Shown here: one piece after another, positions 48,326 through 61,867 of the stretch
How positions within the stretch are numbered: position 1 is the stretch's first letter
Layout of the letters: each line of letters begins with the position of its first letter
DNA from: Lepisosteus oculatus
Taxonomy: Eukaryota > Chordata > Actinopteri > Semionotiformes > Lepisosteidae
Assembly (NCBI RefSeq): GCF_040954835.1
Contig: NC_090712.1
Location: 3,853,284 to 3,917,283, forward strand
Direction: 5' to 3'
Length of the DNA: 64,000 bases
Notes under the pieces: model-generated
What the model saw: the letters and a program-made list of their open reading frames with translations, nothing else
Databases searched by the model: none
What the model was told of the DNA's origin: nothing
Made by a program: the position numbers and the translations under genes

Positions 48326-51300
48326 GTTGACCTGGAAGAGCAGCGAGTGGAGACCGACGGCGGCGAGCACTCGCAGGGAGTTCAGGGGGATCGCCAGGAG
48401 GACGTCCTCAATCAGACAGACACACACCACATGTTTAATTTGATTAACAGTACTGCCCTCACAGGCAGATGGGAAGGGCAATCCTGTGACACTGTTACTG
48501 AACTGATTTTGTTACAGTCTCCTTCTCGGGGGTCACGTTTCTCCATGAAGGTTAAGGAGCAACAAATACTTCATTATGTGACCACCTCATGAGACAAAAT
48601 GAAAAAGGTCGACTACACATCATATCTTGTCAGCTTATCATTATAAGTTCCTTGCATAAAGGTACCAAAGGAAAAATATTATACAACATTTTTTGCTAAG
48701 CATACTGTACAACTTTTGTAAAGTAACTATGTAAAGTTGAGGTTACTGTTTGTTTGCATGGTGATCATTACCAGCCTTCACGATATTTAAAAAAATTGAA
48801 AAACCCAGTTCCAGCATTTCAAAGCGTGAATTGAATCAGCCAGAATTGTGACAGTTGGAACCGAATTATCTTAATCTAATCTATTTTATGTTGAGCTGCT
48901 TACTAGCTTGTTTACTGTACTAAAGTTATCCTTATCTGAATAACGTTGCTCATCCCATCATCCTATAAAGAATGTGCTGTTAATCAAGTTAAACATGTGG
49001 TGTTTAATGTGGTATTGTAGAAACATTTAGTTGCTAAATCGTATTGTTGCGTATTGTCTCCATCAGCATACAATTGATGAGAACTCTGATGCCATGTTAA
49101 AGATCTTTTTGATCTTGAATCAAAAACTTTCCAATTGATTCCATTAGAAAAGGTTAGGATTGATGGAGCTGAGGATTTACAGTCTTTGTATGCTGTTCAT
49201 GAAAGAGGCAGCTTGCATATCAATACCTAAGAGACTACTGTGTAAGACATATTGCGCGTGCCGTGCTGACTAAGCTTGTGAGAAAATAGACATACATTTC
49301 TTTAGCCAATAACATTCCCGGAAGTGCAATGTTGTACCTTATAGTCAAACCTTAAATTGCGACTATTAAGGTGAAATTATGGTGTTGTGGTGAAATTAAC
49401 TAGGAGCACCCAGCAATACAGAAAGTCTTCAGATGTATTTATTGCAGCTATTGTAGAGGCAACTAACTGGCTTTCAACCCCCAAACTACACTTAAAGAGA
49501 TCATGACTTGGCAAACTAGCCCCCGACTGGTAGAGTCATGCCCAGTCTTGGACAGACTCTAGTTTGTATCCATATCTCCACAGCAATCAGACGAGCCCCC
49601 ACGGTGTCTGTTAATTCTCCAATCAGTTCCACTGGTGCACAATTAAACCAGTACTTACCTTTGTTTATTTAAAGACCAGTAAGGGCAACATCACTCGTCC
49701 CAGTCACTGAGTCTATTCTCGTGGTTTGCCGGTCTGACTCCTTCTTGGTTTTGACCAATTCTCTTGATCTCCCTCTGCGTTTTCTTTCTCTCGTGCTTCC
49801 ACCCGGACTCTTCCCGACTTTGCTTTGAACTTCTTCTTGTGTTTTACCTGCTGGCTTCCTTGCACATCTTTCCAACTTTCTTGGCTGGGTTTTGCTTTTA
49901 CCTACCTGCGTACAACTTACAGAACCGGAACTTGGATGGAGCCTCATGGAAATACATGAAGTTAGGGCTCCCTTCCAAACCACACAAACAGTGAAACCCA
50001 CCTCATTCGTTGAAAGTAGAAGTATTGCTTTCGGTCCAAAGATATGGCGCTTTTTTGGGGGGGGTAGTCATGTTAATGTCCTTCAACTGAAGGAGAGGAT
50101 AAGAATCTGATCACAGGGAGGTATTGTACCCCCCACAGCTTAGCTATACATTTTCAATAAACACTGAATGGTTAATGTACTTAATAGTTTGCTTGATGTG
50201 AGGAGGCTTGGCACCATTCCTCTTTAACTGTAGATATGCTGTGCACAAATTGTAACAGAGCATTGATATTGAAAGGCAATTACTTTGTTTTAGCTGAAGA
50301 GATCCTTGTAAACTACTTTCTCAGTCTTTCCAGAATGGGGGAGATTTTTCCCATTTGAATGACAGTAGTTGATCTGTATCATTTGTGTGTGGGTTTGTGT
50401 AATAAAATTTAATCAGTCTCCAATATCTTAATGCAATTAGAAATGCTGCTGTGTTAACCTAAAAAAGGGAATATTACGATATTACTTTTTCCTGAAAGAT
50501 TAATTAATTAGCATGTCATAATACCTTGTAGGGGTGTCAATATTTTTTTAAAGAAAAAGTAATCTAAGGAGTTTCTTATTCTAACATTTTAAAATATAAA
50601 TGCCATAAAAAATTATGTTTAAAGTTTTAACCCATCTTTCGAAGTATGTATTTAAAAAGATTAGAACGACAAACTCCTTAGAAGACTAGTGTTTTACTCT
50701 TTTTATGGAATAGTAATATATAAACATGGAAAGGTTGTGTTTAGATGATCATATTGGAGACAGATTTAATTTTACTATTAAAACTAAATTACTCAATACT
50801 GAACTTCCAATGGCACAAACAAATTTGGTGGGCTTTACTATTTGTGGTGTTGGTAGGGGTGTCAACCTTCACAGAGCTGCCTAAGGACCACTGCATTTAC
50901 AGTACCAGGTGCCAGGTAACAGGGACAGTGCAGGAGTGCTACTGGGCTATGATAGCAATAGAACACAGACATTTCCCAGACATTCTATAAGTTACTTATC
51001 ATACTCTTTCAGCCAGAATAAAAAATCGTAGCTTCAGAACCTTGGGCAAAATGCCCAGTCTGACTATCTTGTTTTTGACTTCTTCGTGGACTCACTACTC
51101 CCTTCACCTACCGTTATTTTACAATGGTTGGCTGTTTTCCCAGTGTACAAGGTCCCCTAACATCTGTTGCACGTTGAAAATTTTAACTCTTGTATGCGCC
51201 AGCACCTCATGCACTATCAAGCCTCCTGCCTGTAATTTCAGTTTTGCTTTCCAATGTCTTTTCCATTTCGTTAGAGTCCCGTCTTCACTTCTGTTCATGA

Positions 51301-52223
51301 TTTTTAATAAAGTGATTAATGGCAGGCTTCCAAGCTCAGATCTAGGTAAACAGTCAGGTCAGGGTATCTCCCTGATGCATTCAAAATATATATATATATT
51401 CTTTCAGAAAATATATATTCATATCTTTCAGAAGTTTCTATCATTGTACAGTATATCTGTGAAATTGCATTTAACTCTAGTTAAAGGATTTCTGCTTTTT
51501 CATTACATTATTTTTTCATTTTATTTTCCTTTTCTTTTTTTTGTTTAAACAGAAAGTAATGCTTCTTTTTCTGTGGTGAGGGAAACCAATCTACTTAATT
51601 AATTCAAACATAATCATTCTGTTTGTCTCCTGTCTTTTTACCAAGCATACTGCCACACCTGGCAGCATCAGAACAGGGAATATTTTGAGGGCAGCTGGAA
51701 ACTGACTCTTGTAATGGCCCAGTCTGCTCATAGAGCTGTTAGTGTTGTGCAACGCTTAGGTCCTGGCATAGTGTTAAAGATCAGATGATTCCAGCTTCAT
51801 GAAATCGCTGTGGTTTGATTGAACGTGGTTTGATCTGACATCACCCCTAAAAAACTGCCAGTGTTTATGCTCAAACTGTACTGATTTCACGCTGTATCTA
51901 ATTCCCGAAACTAAACTGATTCCTGTATTTTTTTTCCCCCACTTTATTCATCTGCCACACAGTTCCCATTCATAATTTTAGTAAAAACCTTTCCTTCCAA
52001 TCTGCAGTTGCAGTTCGGCTTTAGTTAATTTTAGTGTGCAGATCCCTTTCCCGCAAAGTGGAGTCCCGTGCTTTGTGTCGGGCCTGCTATGGGCATGCTA
52101 CACTTCATGCGGTTCCAGAAGATACTAAGCTCTCACTTTCCCAGACCATTACAAAGTCAATAAAGCCACTGTGGAGGTGTTATGCCACACCACCCACCAG
52201 GATGGCGGGGGAGGTCCAGGAGG
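48326..52223. other. Intergenic: upstream of slc22a7 copy 2, no gene recognised
   Basis: The first few hundred bases should hold the 5' UTR and promoter of copy 2. A pyrimidine-rich block at about 49,680-49,920 (repeated ctt/ctct motifs) stands out on the plus strand. The 168-codon frame at 51,042-51,548 has low-complexity Phe-rich sequence and no family match. A TA run lies at 51,388-51,400. Confidence 0.55.
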
Positions 52224-53294
52224 TGTTACGGACCCAAGAGCAGGGGTGACACAGTCCAAGGGTAGTGGCCAGCACCCCCCAGAACGGGCTGGGCTTGACA
52301 TGGACAAGAGCAGAGAGGAAAACCAGGGACAGGACAGGCCTGGCTGGTCTGCACCTGGAGTCAAGCAGAATGGGGCATCAGGGCGGTCCACCAGGAGGCG
52401 CCTCAGGGGTGGAGCGTGCGCTCTTCTGGCGGTCTTCTTCAGAGTCCTGTCGGAGGGGAATTAGAGAGGCGCGCCTGGGATCAGGCTGGGCAGAGTGTCC
52501 GCAGAGGACCGGATACAGTGCAGAATCAAAAAGAGGCAGGTCGGGACATGGGGCAGGCAGGGAGGCTGACAGGCTGAAGCACAGTCCAGAAGTTGATGGC
52601 CGGGCAGTACGCAGGCTGGCTCGAGACAGGGCCAGAGTGCAGGCTGGGGAGAAAGAGAAGGACCGCCAAGCTGGCAGCTGCGTAGGGCCCACGGCCGGGC
52701 ACAGCACCCCAGGAGGACTGCCAGCCTGGCATAGCAGCAGATCCCACTGCCAGAGAACATGCAGAGGAAGAATGCAACGTGACATTGGCACCACGGAACC
52801 ACAAGTGAGTCGTGTCCTGCAAAACAATTCCAAAGCGTGATGGGCGTGTCAGGGACCAGACGTGTGTGCTCCGACAGTGGGGAGCTGCTTCACCAAACCC
52901 ACAGCCGCACTTAACGGTACCGCCAGCAGAAGACCCTGCCGCCCGCGGCACACAGCAGGCTGGAGAGGTGCAGCTGAGCACAGCGAAAGAGGAGCTCCTC
53001 AACCAGAGCCCAGGCAGGTCAGGATTTAATCAGGCGATGGGGAAAATGCAGGCGACGGGAAATGATGGCTGGTTGTCTGTGAGTCAGGGACAGGGCAGGG
53101 TCTGATAATGCAATAGCCGACTGCCAAGGAGAAACTGAGGAGGTCTTAAATAACCTGCAGCGCCTGATTCAGGGTCACTTCTCAATATAAGCAGGTGCTG
53201 CGAATATCTCCAGTGCAGGACAGGCAGGAGAAGGGAAGGGTGACCCGTGACCCTCTGTGGCCAATTGGACACACTCCATGGGGAGGTTGTGACA
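52224..53294 (-). mobile_element. Probable solo LTR (about 1.07 kb)
   Basis: A GC-rich block is bounded by tgttac at the left and gtgaca at the right, an imperfect TG..CA inverted end. The flanking five bases ggagg (52,219-52,223) and gaagg (53,295-53,299) could be a diverged target duplication. On the minus strand the start reads tgtcacaacc, with TATA-like tatttaag near 53,145. Base composition changes sharply at both edges. No gag/pol sequence is present. Overlapping frames here (up to 191 codons) are by-products of high GC. Confidence 0.6.
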
Positions 53295-53369
53295 GAAGGA
53301 TGGCAATTTGTCGGAGGCTGCTTCCTTTTCCGTTCCACCAATCGGTTTCACTCTGGTTAATCCAATTAC

Positions 53370-53690
53370 AATCCATGGAGTTTTAAAAATTCAGGAGGCT
53401 GTCAAACCTTAATCTCACCCAGCTCCACCTGCCCATGTATAAGTATCACGCTTCTGGCTGACTTGCTTGTACTTCTCATCCACACAATCCTCCCTCCTCT
53501 GCAGCAGGAGGGGCTCATCCTTCTCCCAGGGGGGAGAGCAGGGGGTTTTCATGACGTCCCTGTTCTTAGAGACAGGTTGTCGTTCTCCTCACCCAGGTGA
53601 GTTACCCCCAATAAAGCTCACTACTTCAAACCATGCCCGCTCTTCAAGTGAGAAACGGATTTAGAGCCTAGGGGCTTTGTATATCACGTA
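53370..53690 (+). repeat. Possible second LTR-like or retroposon fragment
   Basis: Directly after the probable solo LTR the sequence reads agctccacctgcccatgtataagtatcacg, then aataaagctcactac 170 bases on. The spacing of a TATA-like box and a polyadenylation hexamer is LTR-like. Ends were not found. Confidence 0.3.
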
Positions 53691-56600
53691 ATTTGAATTT
53701 CTTCAAGGTTTGTGGGAAAATACATTTTTCAATCAACACAAAATCTTCCTTATGTGCTAGCCCACAAGCTAGGGTGTAAGGTTTTACAAAAAGGGGTACA
53801 CAAATCACACTATTTGAGGGAAAGTATCAGCTTCACTGGGATAGTTTAAAAGTAAAAGTAAAAAAAAAAAAGATAAATCGCTTCAAACCACAAATAATCC
53901 ACGGATAGTGTAACTCGAGAGAAGAATATAATTAAAGGCATGATCATTGGTAGGATAAAGAAATCCTTTCAGATTCATTTAACATAAGAACATTCAAAAG
54001 CCTTAGCAATTAGTTCCTACATAAACATTGGACATTGGACAACTACAGGAAAAAGTGTATGTAATGTGCTCTGAATTTGGCTGTAAGTTTCTTGTGTAAT
54101 TTAATAATGACATTTACAATGTTACCAGTCTTCATAATGCAGTCTGTCCCTTTAAAAGTCTTTGGGAAAGGAAGACTTGACACATTCTGAATCCAGGTCA
54201 AAAAGTCTTTTTCAAAGGCAGTGCACTCTAGGATAAAATGTCAAGATAAAAACAAATCTATTGAAACCATAAATATCAAAAACCTGTACCCTACCCACAC
54301 TTTCCTCTCACATTGAAAAATGAATGCTCAGTTCTAAATGGGATCTTGTAACTGAAGATTTACCCAAAATAAGGTAACACTTGAGTTGTATCTATCAGTA
54401 CCCTCAAATGCATTTAATTTACAAAAAAAACCAACAACTTTATTTTAGCTGTACTGAACAGGGGGGAAATCCCAAACTTAAAAGCTATTCTGAACACTTC
54501 TCTGAAACACTTGCAAAAAAGGAATGCATAAAAATAAAACAACCATAGAATCACATAAAACAGCAGGCCAACAACAGTAAAAAGATATGCAGGCTTTTTA
54601 ATAGCATGGGTCTGTAATTACCTTTTAATAACAAACAATGGCTGCTTTCTGATACAAACAACAGTCCACACTGGCAGATCCTAGAGACAAAGAGTTGGCT
54701 ATTAAAAAAGAACAAAAGGCTAATGAGTTCTCACAAAACCTTCCAAGAATAATATGACACTTTTAATGGCCAGTAGTTATTTGCCATGCAGTTAATTTTG
54801 CTTTTTTCATTATTTTTTACATTCTATTTGCAATGTGTAAACATTATGTAGCTGCTTCCTTAAAAAAAGCTAACATATGCAGGCACAAACTTTTGAACCA
54901 AAAACTTTTGAACACATACCGTACTTCTCACTTTCCTTTGTTTTGCCTTTTTTTAAACCTTTTTTCCCCATTATTCGTGAGTGCAACAGTGTACATGTGT
55001 TAACCATTTAAGTGAATACATCACCAAAACGTCTCTGGTTGGGTACCCTGATGTTGTACAGTGCTATGCATTGATGCCACTGTCATTAACACTCATCTTA
55101 TAGGAGTATTGGGCTACTAAAGCAGAAAGGTAAAGGTTAAAGGCTTTCCTCTACAATATTTGAAGGAAATGATTGGGTATTCAGTAAGCAGAAGCCAAGC
55201 ACTGAAAAATTATAGTTTTATCTAAAGCTAAACGCCTGTTTTGTGGTTTGTGGCAAATTGTTTTGAATAATAAGCCACTGAATGGTTACATTTAAATGAT
55301 AACAAAAATGTTTTTTTCTTGCTTGTTTCTTGTTGTTAATTGTTTTTAATTTGTCATTAAAATACTGCAGAACCTTTCTTTTTTTTCTTTAGGTGATAGT
55401 ACATAGAAGGCGTCCATCAATGCTAGCTGACAACCCATGCTGTAAGTAAACTAAGTAAACTCCAATTTTCACTAGTTGTATGAGGACAGTTCAGTGCTTC
55501 CTGTCTTCCAATCTGGGTACACATCCACTGATAGTGAGTGGATAGTGGTGCGAGCACGGGATGTGTTTATGTGTTTAAGGATTATGCCCACTTCCTTTTG
55601 AAAGGAACACCTTAGAGACACTAAATGGTGTTGCATCAAAATGTTTCTTGTTATTTTATGCTTGTTTATCTGAGTTGATTTTGACCTGGACCAACTGAAG
55701 CTGGTCCAACTGATGCTGGAGAAGATAACTACACTTTATCAACTTACAATTCGACCACAATGATCTTAGAAACACCAAACTGATGCATTAACACAAAGTA
55801 GAAGTCCATTCACTGACAGGTCACATAGTACACTCTTTATAACTTCAGACCAGCAGCAGTACATTTGCAATAAAGGTCAGCATGCCAATTCAATTCGTTT
55901 TTAATGTATAATGGGGTGAATGCATTTCAGCTGTAAAGCATTTATTGAGAAGTTTCCAGGTACACCATGCTTAAAATTTAGAAGAGCTAACACACTCTTT
56001 TCCAGAAAACTTGCACAGATCGATGAGCTTTAATGTATAAGACAAGTACCAATAACAGCAGCTGCCTAAGCAAAGCTAAGGAAATGTATAAGATGTAATT
56101 TCTGACTTCACTGTTCTCTTGGTCTCTATTGTAAACGCAGTTTTGATATAGAAGACAAGGCCAATTGGTTTTATAGTTTGGAGTTTTCTCACAATTTTAT
56201 TTTGATTCATTCAGTCTTATAGTGTTATAGGTTTCTCTAGTACACAGTGCTAATAAAATATGCATACACTATAATGCTAAAATGTTTTGCCTGTTGCTAC
56301 GTATGGTCTCCCCGCAAATACTAATTCTCTTCAAAAAAACTTTTCATTCACAACCCTGCGGATGAAACTCAGACCTCTGATTGTCAAAACTGCTGTAATG
56401 ATAATGACTAATGAAAATGACATAATGATAATGAAGTTTAATACTTTAAAATTACAAGAAGCAAAGAAAAAAGGCTCCTTTTCTATCTCTTCAAGGCGAA
56501 TGTCTATGCAATCAATAAAGAAATCATTTTTCCTTCTAACTCAACTGGCTAATGTCTGCACATATTTGGTAGTTATTGCTACTATAAAACTCTGTATATG

Positions 56601-59600
56601 TGTCTGATAACTCTAGGTTGGATTATTGCAATGTCTCAGAAGAAGGATATTTTTAAAATCTAACGTAGTTTATAATTTGTGCAGATCAATAAAGTAAACT
56701 GAAAGCACAACAATTGTGTTTTTTAAATTACGTTAGCCTTTACATTTAAATTAAGTATGCATATTATAGTTACAAAGTTTACAGATCCAACCTATTTAAT
56801 GTCCTTTTACATGATTGATCTAAAAAGCGCATCAACAGTCTGATCAATTTACTCCAATAGAATATTACATACATTTGTACACTTATTAGTACAATCCAAT
56901 AATATTCGTAGCAAATGGTTAAAAACAGTGGCCCTTCGAACATATTTTTGCTGTAAAGATCTTGGTAAAGGAAACACAAAGAAATACCAGGCTGCATGAC
57001 CATGGTGCACTGACGTTGCTGTTCCACAGTTTTCACACACTGTATACAGTAATTAGGAGAAATTAGAAATAACAATGACACTTCAGAACTTTAGTACAAC
57101 ACTATGATTTGGAGCACAAAGCCAGTCTAATAAGAAGGATTTAGAGAGGTGTGAACTAGCAGACCTCAAAGCAATGGAGTGGATTATGGTCAAAAGTCTA
57201 ACAAACTGCTAATACAGAGATTGATAAAGGAAAATAAGACACTTCTTTTTCTAAAAACATTCCAGTTTGGTTTGTTTGATAGGATTGTCTCAAGTATACT
57301 CTTGAACGACGATTTAATGTTTCTATGTAACACACAAGAATAAGAATTATTGTCCCTCCATGACAGATTGGAGAAATCTTTGACAACTGATAGGACATAA
57401 AAGAGGATGGTCAATTCGAATTATGTCACTATCAATGTGTTTAAAGTTTATTTAGGCTTTAAAGCATACAAAAGTACGGCTTATTAATGGTCTTTCATGT
57501 GTAAGGATCTAACTGGATCTGTCTGGAACAGAAGACCTAGCTGTTGTCTGTGCCGACACAACTAATGCTCTTGCTGTGTCAGAACGTCTACTAAAGCATT
57601 GAAAACTACTAAAGCTAGTACTTTCAAACAACAAGGCAGAGTGCAAGAAGGGGGAGAAAAACTGCAACCATATTAGAGACTCTGAATGGGATAGGATAGA
57701 TATGGAGAGCAGATGACATTTTAAAGATATTCTGCATGAAGTACACAGAGGATTGATCTGAAGTGTAGGTAGAGAGCAATGACAAAGAAAGCACTAGATC
57801 CAATGGTTTAAAAATACATTAAAAAGAAAAATGATTTAAACCCAGCTAAAGAAAAGAAGCATACTGAATTGCAAGCACAGGTAAAAAATAAAAAAAGAGA
57901 TTAGGCCAAAAGGGAGCTAGAAAAGAATATTGCAATGGAGATATAACAGCACAAGAGCAGTAAAGAATGGAGAGTCTCAGGGATAATACTTGGAGAATAT
58001 GGAGAATGAAAGGTGAATTAATTAACTTTAAACAAGTGTTTTTCAAGTAAGAATTCGAGAACGACGCTGAGGAAAGACTGCACTTTTGCAGCTGTTTTGC
58101 TTTGGGTTTCCATGTGTCTTGAACAAGCTACTCAGCTGTGTTCCTGAAGGCCTTTCATTTACATACCTCTAGGCTAGTTTCTGTCTTATGCATGTTTGTA
58201 GCCTTTATATGCTCTTATGTGCCAATGGTGACTTAGAATATCACAATGGAATCAGACTCCAAGAGGAACAAAAAAAAGTTTCAAGAGTTTTTAGAATACA
58301 CTATTTATCACTGAACCATTATCTTATTTAGGGTCATTATTCAAATCTTAACAAATAACATACAACTTCAGTTATTATGTTAGTAAGGCATACACATTTT
58401 CGTTTTTGTTGTTTCAGGAGTTTATTCAGCCTGCTATTATTACTAAAACAAAGAAGACTAGAATCGGTTTTACATTAGGCAGTGTTATGTGTGTGAAGAC
58501 ACTGATGCCTGTGGTTCACATTTTCTATTTAGAATTCAGAGTGGGTGATTTGAGACCAGTTCAAGATTGATTATTATTCCTGGGTGTCCCAGGCTGAATT
58601 GATTAGTATGTCTTGGTAACTTAAATACAGTCTGCTTTTCTCTTTACTTCAGTGACACTGAGGACCTGTCAGTGGAATAAACTCTTAAACCATCAACCCC
58701 AACACCTTATGTCTCCCCACTTCACTTACTGATCTATCCAGAAATAGCATCACAATGAATCTGAATCATTGTGCATCGCCTTGCTTTCTCCTCTGTTGAC
58801 TTCTCAGGAATTTAATACTTTTTCTACCAAACCCACTGTCAAACAATCACAGACAGATATGCGACTCAGAACACTGAAGACTGATACCAGTATTTTTCGT
58901 GTTACGGTCTAGTCCTCATGGGTGTTCATGCATGTGTTCTATTTTGCTCAACGTCATAAACACCCAAATGCCTTTAAAAAAGAAATAAAGAGATACTTTG
59001 TATCTTTTTTTCTTTCTGGCCAGATAAAAATAAAAATGTTTCTTTTTCAGAAATAATTATTCTATATACAGTACAGACTTTACTTAAATTATTATTACTA
59101 AACACCAAAAATGAGTTGTGAATTATTAAAAGGCATGCCCATTTTAATGGAAGGCTTATAACAAAAGTCAGGGCTTGGTTCAGTGCTGCATATTCCAAAA
59201 CCTTGGAATTTATATACATATACATATGTACACATATATATATATACAGTATACATGTACATATACATAAATTCCCCTTAGACCAAACAAACATTTCAGG
59301 TTCACTATGCTTATTCAGAACTCATTTGAAGGTAATGCCTGAAGCCATGCATAATTAAATAATTGAATAAATAAATAGAACATTCTATTAATATACATTT
59401 TTAAATACAATTTATATTTAAATGAACATTAAATTACACTCCTTTGTAACACCATGACCACCATTTTTTGCACTTCATTTGTCGAACATCTGAATGGTTT
59501 GATTTTGTCCACGGTGAATTTAAAGTGAGGTTGAGAAAAACATTTTCCTATCATGAAAAACACAGTAAATAAGGAGTGCTGCAGCTATCTCTTTGCTGCG

Positions 59601-61150
59601 CTAGAGTAGAAATGGACAAGAACTGACCTCTTGCAGTCCCCAAACAACTATACCACACACAAAAATTCACAGCTTTCACAGAAGGGCTGCGTTTTACTTT
59701 GAACCTCTCAGGTGTAAGTGCTCTGGACTTACACACAGGTGATATCGGATAATACTGAGCTCAAAATAAATGATGACGTTCTGGTGTTCAGGTGCATAGT
59801 ACTACAGTACTACACATAACATGGTCCACATGTAAGATACCTCTCTAGATTAGAAATACATTTCTCTAAGGATCTTTGGCTGCAATATGTGATAAGTACA
59901 TTTTCTGTGTTAAACAATAAACTGCAGATGGTGTATGGAATACGCAGCAGTAACAACTTAAAGAATTAAGTGAGTACTTGTACTTCACTTTAATGGAATT
60001 GCAGGAGTTAACAAGCAAAATGCTGTGAAAGTGCACATATGTATTGAACAATATCAGCTCCTGTGAGACATATTGACTACAAGCACGTCAGAAGATGAGA
60101 AGACATCCACAACTATTTGACAAGGGCTTGCTGGCAGAAGTATTCAGAACGAAAAGAAAGCTGCCTAAAATTACCTCGATTCAGTCATGGAAGCAATACA
60201 TATTAATTAAAAAATGTGGTCCCAAAATGAAATGATTGTATTAACCAATTTAGCACAAACGATCATGTCCTACTTATGAAGAAAGAATATCCTGGAAGCT
60301 CTCATAATACTAACAAGGTGTCTTGCATGTCATTAATATCTTTAACATGTCGGATTACTTTCTATGAATTTGGAATGAAAAGACACCTTGTTTTTGTTCA
60401 ACAAGGACAGACAGGATGATGAGATTGGATTTACGTTATGAATTAGTCTGTTCCTTTTTATTTCTGCTAATACTTTTTGTTGGGATTTCGTCTAATGATG
60501 AATTGAAGGGGCAATGCCAAGGTTGACAGAGTAGATCTTATTTGCATTGCAACTTAAATTGTCATAAGTAGGAATTTAGTTGCTTTAGTTACTGTTGGGG
60601 ACCCTATATCTAAAGCAACATTATTCAATCATTTAGATAGTATAATCCATGTTTTTGAAATTCCATTTATTGTTCAATGACACCTTCTCTGTGTTTATGG
60701 ATCATATACGGATGTTGTGGTTCAATGGTTCTTACTCCTGAACTGCTGTGTCTGCTGGCTGTTGCTCCAGCTCACTTCTTAATTGCAGGCTAAGTGACTG
60801 CAATTTTCATCTTTAATTGAAGCACATTTTAAATCTGCTTTCAGCACTTAATACGTTTTTGGTTTTTGGGAGGGACATGTTATTGGTATCAATGTTTTGC
60901 CAATTCCTGCGCCTCTGAACTCCCCTCATTCAGGGGTGTGTGAGCTGAAACTTTGACCAGCTGGACATAAGAAGAGTGTTTGGTACATTATCATTCTGTT
61001 CATCATAAAGAGGGAGTTTTTAATCAGAAATGTGAAAAACAAAATTCTCAATTGGTAATTTGTGGAAAAAATGTCACAAAGTTATGTACTTTGAAGTTGT
61101 TGGAGAAAATATAATAATATAATATATAGCATATTAATATAATTTAGGTA
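53691..61150. other. Intergenic, about 7.5 kb, no gene recognised
   Basis: AT-rich sequence on both strands with only short frames. The longest (106 codons at 56,287 and at 58,974) lack family features. A TATACA/TATGTA-type microsatellite lies at about 59,212-59,270. Part of this could be the 3' UTR of TTBK1 if that UTR is long. Confidence 0.5.
59212..59270. repeat. TA/CATA-type microsatellite
   Basis: Imperfect alternating purine-pyrimidine tract (tatacatatacatatgtacacatatatatatatac and onward). Confidence 0.85.
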
Positions 61151-61163
61151 TAATAGAATCGGC

Positions 61164-61335
61164 GCCCCGACTAGCTCTGTTGGTAGAGCATGAGACTCTA
61201 ACCTCAGGGTAGTGGGTTCGTGTCCCACATTGGGCACCAGCTCCTCCATGTTGGAGGTCGGGCACAAGACTAACAACCCTGTCCCATAAAAAACGAATGT
61301 TATGGGAACAGCAACAGGATGTTGGGGTTCTTTTG
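61164..61335 (+). mobile_element. tRNA-Lys-derived SINE
   Basis: The head (61,164-61,239) follows tRNA-Lys(CTT): a GCCC.. acceptor, TAGCTC.GT.GGTAGAGC, ATGAGACTCTAA..CTCAGGGT, GTGGGTTCGTGTCCCAC, then TTGGGCACCA. A one-base loss disturbs the anticodon loop and an extra C sits in the acceptor/D junction, so it is not a working tRNA gene. The terminal CCA, normally added after transcription, points to retroposition. The body (gctcctccatgttggagg, taacaaccctgtcccat) continues to about 61,335, before a short A-rich run. Confidence 0.8.
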
Positions 61336-61764
61336 AAATCAAGGACTGAGTGCAGAAAAAAAGTAAAAAAAAAAGGCAAGCAGATCAAACACGTACAACA
61401 GGGATTACTGATAATAAAGGGCCCGACTGGAAAGAAAACCAGCAGACACAGGGGCGCCCCCGGGCTTGGACTGAGAACCACTGCCTAGCGGGTGAACTAA
61501 TGCAAAGACACGAGGTGCCAGTAAGTGTGTCAGGAACTGTGCGCTAATGAGACCGCACAAGTGTCAGAGGGCCACGATGCCAGAGCGATACACAGTTGGT
61601 AACAGTTGGGGTCGATTGCAGCCGTGCCCGTTTTTTGCACTTGAGCTAGTTTTGGTGACACGGCCCCGCATCGTCAACACTAATCCGTGTCATTTGTGCC
61701 GTGTCCAGTGAGGAAACCGAGCAGACACCTACGGCCCTGCAGGATGAGACAGAAACCTGAAATG

Positions 61765-61770
61765 TTTATT
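61765..61770 (-). terminator. Candidate TTBK1 polyadenylation signal
   Basis: AATAAA on the minus strand (plus-strand tttatt), about 100 bases past the stop codon. TTBK1 transcripts in other vertebrates may have longer 3' UTRs, so distal sites are possible. Confidence 0.4.
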
Positions 61771-61867
61771 TGGCCTGGGGCGGAGACCTTGAGGCGAGCT
61801 GGACTTCTGAAGGAGACAAAGAAGCAGGACGTTACCGTCGGGCGGCTGGCGGTTTCAGAGTGAGTTA

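Noticed and set aside
48326..48481. N-terminal extension of slc22a7 copy 2
   Set aside because: The open frame continues upstream of MRFEELL, but family proteins begin at that Met and the extra residues show no similarity.
47993..48592. 199-codon plus-strand frame
   Set aside because: It is antisense to slc22a7 copy 2 exon 1.
51042..51548. 168-codon frame in the intergenic region
   Set aside because: Low-complexity, Phe-rich, no splice context and no recognisable family.
52265..52840. 191- and 151-codon frames on both strands
   Set aside because: They lie inside the probable solo LTR; high GC makes long chance frames and no domain is visible.
61164..61239. Functional tRNA-Lys gene
   Set aside because: The anticodon loop is damaged, there is an extra base near the D arm, a genomic CCA is present and a SINE body follows.
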